12,474 bases of DNA from Hydrogenophaga sp. (GTDB lineage: Bacteria > Pseudomonadota > Gammaproteobacteria > Burkholderiales > Burkholderiaceae_C). Both the position numbers and the translations under genes were made by a program. Shown one piece after another: positions 1-6,619 of this stretch (the stretch's first letter is position 1; each line of letters opens with the position of its first letter). The notes under the pieces were generated by a model, which worked only from the letters and a program-made list of their open reading frames with translations, searched no databases and was not told the origin of the DNA. The stretch lies in NCBI GenBank assembly GCA_030684755.1, contig JAUXXN010000244.1, positions 1 to 12,474 of the forward strand, read 5' to 3'.

Positions 1-467
1 GTCATGAAATACGGGTGCTCAACGTTCTCGGCTTCTTCAAACATGTCTTCCCGGAACACCCCTTCGTACAGACCGGCAGCGGCGATGGACGAGACATGGT
101 GAAAATGACCAGCCCCCACGGCCTTGGCCAGCTCCACGGTGTTGCGCGTGCCTTCAATGTTCACCGCGATCTGGCTCTGCTCATCGGCCTCCAGGTCGTA
201 GACAGCCGCCAGGTGGTAGAAATGGTCCACCTTGCCTTTGAGCGCTTTCACCACATCGGCACCGGCGCCCAGTTTTTTGCTGGTCAAGTCGCCAAACACG
301 GGCACTGCGCGCGCCTCGCTCACACCCCAGTATTCGCGCAGCTCAGGCACTTTGCTTTCACTGGCCTGGCGGATCAAAAAGTGAACCACCGAGCCCTTGC
401 GCTCCAGCAGTTTTTTAACAAGGCGTTTGCCAATGAAGCCGGTGGCTCCGGTAACGAAATAGTGCAT
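1..467 (-). CDS. Extended SDR (NAD(P)-dependent epimerase/oxidoreductase), 3' part outside window
   Basis: The first 155 codons of a short-chain dehydrogenase/reductase are read on the minus strand; the gene continues beyond the left edge. The N-terminus, MHYFVTGATGFIGKRL, carries the TGxxGxxG Rossmann-fold dinucleotide-binding motif of extended SDRs. It is followed by a conserved GDLT, an HLAAVYDL strand and HVSSIAAAGLY around the catalytic serine region. The visible end, HPYFMT, is where the YxxxK catalytic motif should fall, so the catalytic lysine probably lies just outside. The ATG at 467-465 is preceded by AGGAG with 5 nt spacing, which fixes the start. Substrate is unknown. Relatives in Burkholderiales and mycobacteria include long proteins with an acyl-CoA reductase-like role, and the storage-lipid neighbourhood makes that possible, but it is inference only. 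Divergent from the phasin gene. Confidence 0.9.
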   Translation of the reverse strand, partial: MHYFVTGATGFIGKRLVKKLLERKGSVVHFLIRQASESKVPELREYWGVSEARAVPVFGDLTSKKLGAGADVVKALKGKVDHFYHLAAVYDLEADEQSQIAVNIEGTRNTVELAKAVGAGHFHHVSSIAAAGLYEGVFREDMFEEAENVEHPYFM

Positions 468-759
468 AAAGGCTCCTAGTAATGGTTTTTTGCGTGCAGT
501 GGACGAAAGAAAAGTGTTGGTTCAACCCGCCATTCTTGCCCATGAACACCGCGCATCGATTCCGCAATAACCCGCGTTCGATCCAGTCAGACCACGAACA
601 CACCCAAATCACGGCGCGAGGGACGCGATACCCAGCGCTTTAGTCATCCGTCTCTACACAGGCTGGGCCTTGTCGACTTACATTGGACACATGCCTTGGG
701 CTTTTAGCCCTGTACCCATCCCCTTCAATTCCCTTCAATTCACCCTTTCGGAGTTCACC
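468..759. other. Divergent intergenic region between SDR and phasin genes
   Basis: These 292 bp separate two divergently transcribed genes and must hold both promoters. I find no convincing -35/-10 pair on either strand. The only structured element is a tandem 10-bp repeat near the phasin start. No plausible small gene is seen: a minus-strand reading frame across 415-612 overlaps the SDR start and has no family resemblance. Confidence 0.6.
721..740 (+). repeat. Tandem 10-bp repeat in the phasin 5' leader
   Basis: CCCTTCAATT occurs twice back to back, ending 19 bp before the phasin ATG at 760 and about 9 bp before its ribosome binding site. It would lie in the mRNA leader or overlap the promoter. 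Two exact copies can arise by slippage or can form a direct-repeat regulator site; which applies here cannot be told from this window. Confidence 0.6.
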
Positions 760-1410
760 ATGGTCAAGAAAATCCAGAAGTCTGGCACCAGCAAAAAATC
801 AACCACCGCCAGCGTGCAGTCGCCCCTGTCGGGCGCCATCAAAGATTCGGCACAGCAAATTTGGCTGGCTGGTTTAGGCGCCTTTTCCAAGGCCCAAGAA
901 GAAGGCAGTAAAGCGTTTGAATCCCTGGTGAAAGAAGGCCTTGCCATCCAACGCAAATCACAGGCGGTCGCCGAAGAGCGCATTTCTGAAGCCACCAGCC
1001 GCGTGACCGACATGGCAAGCGACATCTCTTCCAAAGCCGCAGGCCAATGGGACAAGCTGGAAAACATTTTTGAAGATCGCGTGGCCAAGGCGCTGAACAA
1101 ACTGGGCGTGCCCTCAGCCCGCGACATTGAGTCGCTGATGGAGCGCATCGACGCCCTGAGCGAAGCGGTTCACAACATGAACGGCAAAGCGCCAACCAAG
1201 GCAGTGGCAAAGACAACCCCTGCAGCGCGCAAAGCTCCAGCCAAATCGGCAGTGAAAGCCGCCGCCAAACCAACCCCTGCGGTTGAAGTGGAATCGGCAC
1301 CAGAAATCGCCCCAGAAGTGTCCACTGAAGCACCCGTAAAAGCCGCTGTCAAAGTGGCTCGCAAGGCAGCCCCGCGCAAAACAGCGGCGCCCAAGGCAGA
1401 AACGGTCTGA
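760..1410 (+). CDS. Phasin family protein (PHA granule-associated) with histone-like basic tail
   Basis: A 216-residue protein. Residues about 25-141 match the PF05597-type phasin pattern: the amphipathic segment SAQQIWLAGLGAFSKAQEEG, then a long charged helix and a short heptad-like segment (about 120-140, ARDIESLMERIDALSEAV) likely to be an oligomerising coiled coil. Residues 143-216 form a low-complexity Ala/Lys/Pro tail with AxKxA-type repeats, interrupted by an acidic stretch at 175-191. This architecture recalls PhaF of pseudomonads, where the phasin domain coats polyhydroxyalkanoate granules and the H1-like tail binds DNA. The start is ATG 760, since GGAG lies 6 nt upstream; a TTG at 670 in the same frame lacks this and adds residues not typical of the family. 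Single-gene transcription unit closed by a strong terminator. Cytoplasmic, granule surface. Confidence 0.92.
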   Translation: MVKKIQKSGTSKKSTTASVQSPLSGAIKDSAQQIWLAGLGAFSKAQEEGSKAFESLVKEGLAIQRKSQAVAEERISEATSRVTDMASDISSKAAGQWDKLENIFEDRVAKALNKLGVPSARDIESLMERIDALSEAVHNMNGKAPTKAVAKTTPAARKAPAKSAVKAAAKPTPAVEVESAPEIAPEVSTEAPVKAAVKVARKAAPRKTAAPKAETV

Positions 1411-1443
1411 CAACACCATGGCGGCTTGCCGCTGGTCAACCAC

Positions 1444-1469
1444 AAGGGGCGCTTGACGCCCCTTTTTTT
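1444..1469 (+). terminator. Intrinsic terminator after the phasin gene
   Basis: A perfect 8-bp stem, AAGGGGCG/CGCCCCTT, with the 5-nt loop CTTGA is followed by an uninterrupted T run (seven T including the stem end). It lies 34 bp after the phasin stop and separates that gene from the phospholipase-tetR unit. Confidence 0.95.
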
Positions 1470-1480
1470 CGTCCACCCAT

Positions 1481-1499
1481 CATGCTGCGCCGCAGCATG
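1481..1499. promoter_or_regulatory. Perfect 19-bp palindrome, candidate TetR operator
   Basis: CATGCTGCGCCGCAGCATG has 9-bp arms around one central base. It ends 32 bp before the ATG of the phospholipase gene and overlaps or abuts the -35 zone of the putative promoter with -10 at 1519-1524. TetR-family repressors bind palindromes of this size, and a TetR gene is the second gene of this unit, so autoregulation is the simplest inference. There is no T run, so it is not a terminator. I found no second exact copy in the window. Confidence 0.55.
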
Positions 1500-1518
1500 C
1501 CCAAACGCACACGCGGTC

Positions 1519-1524
1519 TACACT
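1519..1524 (+). promoter_or_regulatory. Putative -10 element of a leaderless promoter
   Basis: TACACT matches the sigma-70 -10 consensus at 4 of 6 positions and ends 7 bp before the ATG at 1532, so transcription would start at or next to the start codon. No recognisable -35 lies at the expected distance (CATGCC at 17 bp spacing). The absence of any Shine-Dalgarno sequence upstream of 1532 agrees with a leaderless mRNA. Confidence 0.4.
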
Positions 1525-1531
1525 TCCACGC

Positions 1532-2815
1532 ATGATGCCCACACGCAAAGCCCCCGCCCGTTCCACCGCACCGGCCCAGCGAACCACACAGTCGACTCCA
1601 CCTCGCATCGCTGTGGCTCTGGCCGGTGGCGGCCCCTTGGGCGCCATCTACGAAATTGGCGCATTGTGCGCACTGGACGACTGCCTAAATGGCCTGAACT
1701 TCAATGCCTGCGATCACTATGTGGGCGTGTCAGCCGGTGGCTTCATTGTGGCGGGCTTGGCCAACGGCATGACACCGCGCCAGCTCTGCGAAGCGTTCAT
1801 TGAAGACCTGCCCAACGAAGAAAATTTCGATCCCTCGTGGTTGCTCAAACCCGCCTGGGCCGAATTCGGTGAACGACTGCAACGCCTCCCGGGTTTGCTG
1901 GGCAGCGCGTTGTGGGCGTGGGGCGTACAAGGCAAACCTTTGACCAACGCCTTTGAGCGGCTCGGAGCTGCTTTGCCCACCGGCTTGCTGGACAACGAGG
2001 GCATTCATCAGCACATCGAACGCCTGTTCAGCCGCGAAGGCCGCAGCAACGACTTTCGCCAACTGCGGGCGCGCCTGACGCTGGTGGCCACCCAGCTCGA
2101 TACCGGCAACGCCGCGCCGTTTGGCAGCCCGGGATGGGACCACGTGCCCATATCGCGCGCCATACAGGCCAGCGCGGCCTTGCCCGGCCTGTTCCCACCG
2201 GTAGAGATTGAAGGCAAACATTACGTGGACGGCGCCCTGAAAAAAACCCTTCACGCCACCATGGCGCTGGACGAAGGTGTAGGCCTGCTGCTGTGCCTGA
2301 ACCCCTTGGTACCGTTTCACGCCAGCGAGCACCCGAGTCACGCCAAACGCATTCCTTCATTGATTCAAGGCGGCTTGCCCGCCGTGATGAGCCAAACCTT
2401 CCGCTCCATGATCCATTCGCGGCTGGCCCTGGGGCTCAAGCACTACGAACGCGCCTACCCCGGGACCGACATCGTGCTGATCGAACCCGACCACCGCGAC
2501 GCCGAACTGTTTTTTGCCAACACCTTCAGCTACCGGCAACGCCGCGAAATGGCCGAACACGCTTACCAGCAGACCCGCCAGCAATTGCTCGAACGGCAAA
2601 CCGAACTTGCGCCCAAGCTGGCGCGCCATGGTGTGCAGATCGACACCGCTGCGTTGACAGACCCACACAAACACCTGTTGTCGCCCACCCACCAGCAGGT
2701 CAAAGCAAGCCGTGTTGGCACGCCGACCACCCGAAGGTTGCACGAAACGCTGGATAACTTGCAAAACCAACTGGTTCTGACCGCCTCACCCACTCGACCA
2801 AGCCCGCACTGCTGA
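1532..2815 (+). CDS. Patatin-like phospholipase family protein
   Basis: A 427-residue serine lipid acyl hydrolase of the patatin fold. Visible signatures: the oxyanion-hole glycine motif GGGPLG (32-37), the nucleophile elbow GVSAGG with Ser67, the ASAALPGLFPPV segment (213-224) typical of bacterial patatins, and the DGA motif with Asp233 completing the Ser-Asp dyad. The basic, Pro/Thr-rich first 24 residues do not resemble an export signal, so a cytoplasmic role is likely. The remaining 190 residues are a helical C-terminal region without a motif I recognise. Start ATG 1532 (or the adjacent ATG 1535) has no ribosome binding site but a TACACT element 7 bp upstream. Probably hydrolyses phospholipid or storage-lipid esters; the phasin upstream and the TetR downstream suggest membrane or granule lipid turnover (inference). 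It forms one unit with tetR, 14 bp apart. Confidence 0.92.
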   Translation: MMPTRKAPARSTAPAQRTTQSTPPRIAVALAGGGPLGAIYEIGALCALDDCLNGLNFNACDHYVGVSAGGFIVAGLANGMTPRQLCEAFIEDLPNEENFDPSWLLKPAWAEFGERLQRLPGLLGSALWAWGVQGKPLTNAFERLGAALPTGLLDNEGIHQHIERLFSREGRSNDFRQLRARLTLVATQLDTGNAAPFGSPGWDHVPISRAIQASAALPGLFPPVEIEGKHYVDGALKKTLHATMALDEGVGLLLCLNPLVPFHASEHPSHAKRIPSLIQGGLPAVMSQTFRSMIHSRLALGLKHYERAYPGTDIVLIEPDHRDAELFFANTFSYRQRREMAEHAYQQTRQQLLERQTELAPKLARHGVQIDTAALTDPHKHLLSPTHQQVKASRVGTPTTRRLHETLDNLQNQLVLTASPTRPSPHC

Positions 2816-2829
2816 GAGAAGACAACACC

Positions 2830-3489
2830 ATGGTGAAAAAAGCCCCGCGCCGCACCGCTGAGCGCATCCAAGAAGTGACGCTGGAACTGTTCAACCGCTT
2901 CGGTGAACCCAACGTGTCCACCACACTCATCTCGGCCGAACTCGGCATCAGCCCGGGCAACCTTTACTACCACTACCCGGCCAAAGACGAACTCATCAAC
3001 GCCCTCTTTGAACGCTACGAACGTGCGCTGAACGAATTGCTCAACGCCAGCGACGGCGTGCGCAATGTGGAAGATGCTTGGTTTTTCATGCACTCGCTGT
3101 TTGAAACCATTTGGGCTTACCGCTTTTTGTACCGCGACCTGAACGACCTGCTGTCCAAAAACCGGCTGTTAGAAACGCACTTTCAATCGGTGCTGAAAAA
3201 CAAGATCCGAGCCATTCGCACCGTGCTCACCGGCATGAGCCGCACCGGCGCGGTGGACATCGATACACGCGAAGTAGAGCCCACTGCCCAATGCATGGTG
3301 GTGGTGCTGACCTATTGGCTGAGCTTTGAATATGTGCGCGACCCCCGCAATGCGCTGGAACCCGACAACGCCCAACAAGCCCTGATGCGCGGCGCCTACC
3401 ACGTGCTCACCCTGCTGGCGCCTTACTTGGAAGCCAGCCAGCGCCAGCACCTGCTGGCGCTGGCTGGGGCTTACAACAGGACCGTTTGA
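2830..3489 (+). CDS. TetR/AcrR family transcriptional regulator
   Basis: A 219-residue one-component regulator. Residues 9-55 form the TetR N-terminal helix-turn-helix domain: RIQEVTLELFNRFG, then VSTTLISAELGISPGNLYYHYPAKDEL, with the highly conserved LYYHY recognition-helix end. The rest is an all-helical ligand-binding and dimerisation domain rich in aromatics (WFFMHSLFETIWAYRFLYRDL), consistent with a hydrophobic ligand. Start ATG 2830 follows a weak GAGA at 2816-2819, 14 bp after the phospholipase stop, so the two are probably co-transcribed. Likely represses its own unit through the palindrome at 1481-1499, perhaps responding to a fatty acid or acyl-CoA (inference from context). The last 18 or so codons lie on a perfect inverted repeat at 3434-3467. 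Confidence 0.93.
   Translation: MVKKAPRRTAERIQEVTLELFNRFGEPNVSTTLISAELGISPGNLYYHYPAKDELINALFERYERALNELLNASDGVRNVEDAWFFMHSLFETIWAYRFLYRDLNDLLSKNRLLETHFQSVLKNKIRAIRTVLTGMSRTGAVDIDTREVEPTAQCMVVVLTYWLSFEYVRDPRNALEPDNAQQALMRGAYHVLTLLAPYLEASQRQHLLALAGAYNRTV
3434..3467. repeat. Perfect inverted repeat with 16-bp arms inside the 3' end of tetR
   Basis: Arms 3434-3449 and 3452-3467 are exact reverse complements separated by only CC. The DNA could extrude a cruciform, and the mRNA would fold into a very stable GC-rich hairpin ending 20 bp before the tetR stop. It has no following T run, so it is not a classical terminator. It may protect the mRNA 3' end or pause transcription, or simply reflect the GC-rich coding of QRQHLLALA flanked by matching codons. 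Confidence 0.85.
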
Positions 3490-3519
3490 AGTAGCCAGCC
3501 CTCTGCATTCGACAAAAAT

Positions 3520-4092
3520 GTGAAAAGCCGCTTGAGTCGGCTGCTGACACACCGTGTCATGGTGATTTGTGCGCAAAGCCCTGCGCAACATGTCAACAGC
3601 CCAGTCTCCAGTGGGCTGCAGGCAAGAATTGACTCGGCGCTGGAGCTGTTTCCCTGCGACATTTTGTTCGTGCACCGTGATGCGGAGGGCATCGACGCCA
3701 GCTTGAGACAAAAAGAAATTGAATCCAGTTGGCCGACTTCGCAGACAACTGCTGCACTCATCTGCGTGGTGCCTGTGCGCATGACGGAAGCTTGGCTGAT
3801 TGCGAATCAAGAACCGATTCGTTTGGCTGTTGGCAACCCCAAAGGCACCGAGCCGTTGGGCTTGCCCGCGATCAAAGACATTGAATCTTTGCCCGACCCG
3901 AAAGCGATTCTGTTTGAGGCGCTTAAAGCCGCGTCTGGGCTGAACGCCACCCGCAAGCGGCGCTTCAATCCCCACCATTTCAGACACCGTGTGAGCGAAC
4001 TGACGGAAGATTTGGAACCGTTGCGCAAACTCAGCTCTTTCAAGCGTTTAGAAATGCAAGTTCAAAAACATTTAAAAAACTTGAACTGCTAG
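3520..4092 (+). pseudogene. DUF4276/Toprim-like hypothetical protein, probably N-terminally truncated
   Basis: 190 residues from GTG 3520, or 177 from ATG 3559; neither start has a ribosome binding site. Recognisable segments are FPCDILFVHRDAEG (44-57), VPVRMTEAWLIA (84-95), GNPKGTEPLGLP (105-116), LPDPKAIL (124-131) and the C-terminal PLRKLSSFKRLE. I recall this order from roughly 200-230-residue proteins of unknown function that resemble Toprim nucleases (DUF4276-like); the name is tentative. Those begin with a strand bearing an acidic catalytic residue plus a helix, and no equivalent is visible here. The frame opens directly behind the tetR stop and is the tetR frame. The sequence is visibly more A/T-rich than its neighbours, and no AAA ATPase partner is present. 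Most likely a 5'-truncated acquired remnant; an intact short gene is possible. Confidence 0.5.
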
Positions 4093-4131
4093 CCAAGTGC
4101 CCGACTGGACAGCCAAGCATTCGCAACCCAC

Positions 4132-5343
4132 TCAACTCCCAGCACGCGGCTGCGCCAGCCACTTCTGCGCCAGCCGCACCCAAAAGGTAGCGCCCAGCGG
4201 AATCAAATCGTCGTTGAAGTCGTAGCTCGGGTTGTGCAGCATGCAGGGGCCGCCGCCGTGGCCCATTTCTCGGTGCGCGCCGTCGCCGTTGGCAATGAAG
4301 GCGTAGCAACCGGGACGCGCTTGCAGCATGTAGGCGAAGTCTTCGGCGCCCATGGTGGGCTCTTGGTCCAGCACCCGGTCGGCGCCCACAATCTCGGCCA
4401 TCACGGCGCGGGCAAAGGCGGTTTCAGCGGGGTGGTTGATGGTGGGCGGGTAGTTGCGCTTGAACTGGAATTCGCAGGTGGCGCCAAAGGCGGCGCAGGT
4501 GTGCTGGGCAATGTCGGCCATGCGGCGTTCGATCAAGTCCAGCACCTCGTAGGTGAAGGTGCGCACCGTGCCCTGAATCTCGCAGCTGTCGGGCACCACG
4601 TTGGTGGCTTCGCCGGTGTGGATCATGGTGACCGAGATCACGCCCGCGTCCACCGGTTTTTTGTTGCGGGTGATGATGGTCTGAAACGCCTGCACCATCT
4701 GGCAGGCCACGGGGATGGGGTCGATGCCGTTGTGGGGTAGCGCAGCGTGTGAGCCTTTGCCGCGAATGACGATGCGAAATTCGTTGCTCGACGCCATCAC
4801 CGGCCCAGTGCTGGCGGCAAAACTGCCCACAGGCAGGCCGGGCCAGTTGTGCATGCCGAACACGGCTTCGACCGGAAACTGCTCAAACAGCCCATCTTTG
4901 ATCATCTCGCGGGCACCGCCGCCGCCTTCTTCGGCGGGCTGAAAGATCAGGTACACCGTGCCGTCAAAGTCGCGGTTTTGCGCCAGGTGTTGGGCTGCGG
5001 CCAGCAGCATGGCGGTGTGGCCATCGTGGCCGCAAGCGTGCATTTTCCCGGCGTGCGTGCTGGCGTGGGCAAAGGTGTTGTGCTCTTGCATGGGCAGCGC
5101 GTCCATGTCGGCGCGCAGACCAATGGCGCGACCACAGGCACCGCCGTCGCGCCCGTGCACGATGCCCACCACGCCGGTGGTGCCCATGCCCCGGTGCATC
5201 TCAATGCCCCAATCGGCGAGTTTTTGCGCCACCACCTCGGCGGTGCGCACCTCTTTAAAACACAGTTCGGGGTGGGCGTGGATGTCGCGCCGCACGGCGG
5301 CGATAGCTGCGGCCTGGGTCAGGATGGAGTCGATCAGTTGCAT
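4132..5343 (-). CDS. M20 family metallo-amidohydrolase (hippurate hydrolase/N-acyl amino acid amidohydrolase-like)
   Basis: A 403-residue cytoplasmic zinc amidohydrolase of the M20D type. Metal-site and catalytic motifs are intact: HACGHDGH (102-109, ligands Cys104 and His106), PAEEGGGGA with Glu138/Glu139, MHNWPGLPVG with His165, and LHNPSYDFND with His370. The lid/dimerisation domain carries GKGSHAALPHNGIDP (195-209), and TMGAEDFAYML (330-340) is typical of the family. Length matches the family. Start ATG 5343 is preceded by an AGAGG-type ribosome binding site. Members cleave N-acyl or N-aroyl amino acids such as hippurate, or indole-3-acetyl conjugates; the substrate here is not determinable. 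It lies 124 bp downstream of a co-directional amino-acid-type binding protein, which suggests uptake and hydrolysis of an amide-linked compound. No terminator is evident after the stop. Confidence 0.93.
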   Translation of the reverse strand: MQLIDSILTQAAAIAAVRRDIHAHPELCFKEVRTAEVVAQKLADWGIEMHRGMGTTGVVGIVHGRDGGACGRAIGLRADMDALPMQEHNTFAHASTHAGKMHACGHDGHTAMLLAAAQHLAQNRDFDGTVYLIFQPAEEGGGGAREMIKDGLFEQFPVEAVFGMHNWPGLPVGSFAASTGPVMASSNEFRIVIRGKGSHAALPHNGIDPIPVACQMVQAFQTIITRNKKPVDAGVISVTMIHTGEATNVVPDSCEIQGTVRTFTYEVLDLIERRMADIAQHTCAAFGATCEFQFKRNYPPTINHPAETAFARAVMAEIVGADRVLDQEPTMGAEDFAYMLQARPGCYAFIANGDGAHREMGHGGGPCMLHNPSYDFNDDLIPLGATFWVRLAQKWLAQPRAGS

Positions 5344-5467
5344 GGGCGCCTCTCAGTGCCGTTGACCGGCACGTGTTGAAAATGGTCATGGTAGCGAAGA
5401 CTCGCCAACATAGGATGCCCACTGGCGACAACCCACCCCAGCCAGGGGCAACCCAGCCGCCACAGGT

Positions 5468-6619
5468 TCAACGGCGAACGCGACCGTCTTCTGTCAGCAA
5501 GGTCAGCTCAACAAACTTGGAACCGGTGTGCTTGTTGGGTGCAAAGTCCACCGGAAAACCGCCCATGTTGACGTTCTGCATGCCCTGAATGGCGCCAATG
5601 AAGGCCTCTCGTGTGAGCGCACGCCCTGCGCGCCGAACCGCTTCGGTGAACACTTTGGCGGCCACAAAACCTTCCATGCCGGAGTAGTTGGGCACGATGC
5701 CACGTTTGTCCTTCAGGGCCGCCAAGTATTCGCCCGACAAACGGGTCACCGGCGAATACGGGAAGGGCATGACTTGGCTGACCACCACACCACGGGCCTC
5801 GGCACCCAGTTCGTCAATAAGCGCCTGCGTTCCAACGAACGACACGTTGTAAAAATTGCCCGCAAAGCCTTGCCGACGAGCAAGTCGAATGAACGTTGCG
5901 CAAGCTTTATAAGCACCAATTTGGATGATGGCTTCAGGCCTGGTGGCCATGATGCTTTTGAGCGCTTGGTCCACATCGCTGGAATTGCGCTCCACAGTGC
6001 CCAGCGATGCGGGCTCCAGATTGACTGTTTTAAGCGCACGAGAAACGCCATCCAGTCCGGTCTTGCCATAGGCATCGTTTTGGTAAAAAACCGAAATTTT
6101 CTTGATGCCAACCGAGGTGACCTGGCGCACGATGGCGGCGGTTTCATCAAAGTAAGAAGCACGCACGTGGATGGCGTAGCGGTTGAACGGATCGCGCAAC
6201 GCCTCGGCACCTGTGAAGGGGGCAAAGAAGGGCACTTTGGCCTCGGTGGCCAAAGGCAAAGCCGCCAGACTGGTCGGCGTGCCCACGTAGCCGAACAAGG
6301 CAAACACATCTTCTCCGATCAATTGACGGGTGTTGGCCGCACAACGCTCGGGCTCGTAACCATCATCCAGCCGTTTGAGTTCAATGAGCCGACCGTTGAC
6401 ACCGCCCTTGGCATTCAATACGTCGAAATACAACTGCGCACCCAAATGAAATTGCAATCCAAGTTGCGTAGCAGATCCTGAAAATGGTGCCGACTGGCCC
6501 AACACAATCTGCGTGTCGGTGACGCCCGAAGATTGGGCCTGTGCCGCAGTGCTCCAAGCCCCCAGAGCTGTCGAGCCCAGCAGCGTGCCTGCTTTTGAAA
6601 TGACATCACGACGTCGCAT
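5468..6619 (-). CDS. ABC transporter substrate-binding protein, LivJ-like (branched-chain amino acid/amide type)
   Basis: A 383-residue periplasmic binding protein. The first 28 residues, starting MRRRDVISKAG and ending AQA, form a signal peptide with twin arginines, plausibly Tat-type, with cleavage before Gln29. The mature start, GVTDTQIVLGQSAPFSG, is the classic opening of Peripla_BP_6 binding proteins. Further family landmarks are LNAKGGVNGR, FALFGYVGTPTS, the hinge region FYQNDAYGKTGLDG and NYSGMEGFVAAKVFTEA near the C-terminus. ATG 6619 is chosen because AGGAG lies 6 nt upstream; a TTG at 6682 in frame would precede the signal peptide with 21 atypical residues. No permease or ATPase genes are adjacent, so it either borrows a transporter encoded elsewhere or serves as a solute sensor. 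The M20 hydrolase follows 124 bp downstream on the same strand. Ligand unknown. Confidence 0.93.
   Translation of the reverse strand: MRRRDVISKAGTLLGSTALGAWSTAAQAQSSGVTDTQIVLGQSAPFSGSATQLGLQFHLGAQLYFDVLNAKGGVNGRLIELKRLDDGYEPERCAANTRQLIGEDVFALFGYVGTPTSLAALPLATEAKVPFFAPFTGAEALRDPFNRYAIHVRASYFDETAAIVRQVTSVGIKKISVFYQNDAYGKTGLDGVSRALKTVNLEPASLGTVERNSSDVDQALKSIMATRPEAIIQIGAYKACATFIRLARRQGFAGNFYNVSFVGTQALIDELGAEARGVVVSQVMPFPYSPVTRLSGEYLAALKDKRGIVPNYSGMEGFVAAKVFTEAVRRAGRALTREAFIGAIQGMQNVNMGGFPVDFAPNKHTGSKFVELTLLTEDGRVRR

Noticed and set aside
415..612. A 65-codon minus-strand reading frame upstream of and overlapping the SDR start
   Set aside because: It overlaps the well-supported SDR start in another frame, has no family resemblance and an odd Trp/Cys/Arg-rich composition.
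683..711. TTGGAC as a -35 box for the phasin promoter
   Set aside because: No acceptable -10 at 16-18 bp spacing; CTTTTA lies too close.
670..759. TTG start giving the phasin 30 extra residues
   Set aside because: The extra residues are not phasin-like and lack a ribosome binding site, whereas ATG 760 has GGAG at 6 nt.
3490..4131. An active antiphage system
   Set aside because: Only one truncated Toprim-like frame is present, with no ATPase or other effector and no mobile-element genes next to it.
5430..5465. CCCC-AGCCA-GGGG hairpin after the binding-protein gene as a terminator
   Set aside because: Only a 4-bp stem and no T run on the relevant strand.
5528..6481. Long plus-strand reading frame opposite the binding-protein gene
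   Set aside because: Shadow of a strongly supported gene; antisense open frames are expected in GC-rich DNA with strong third-position bias.
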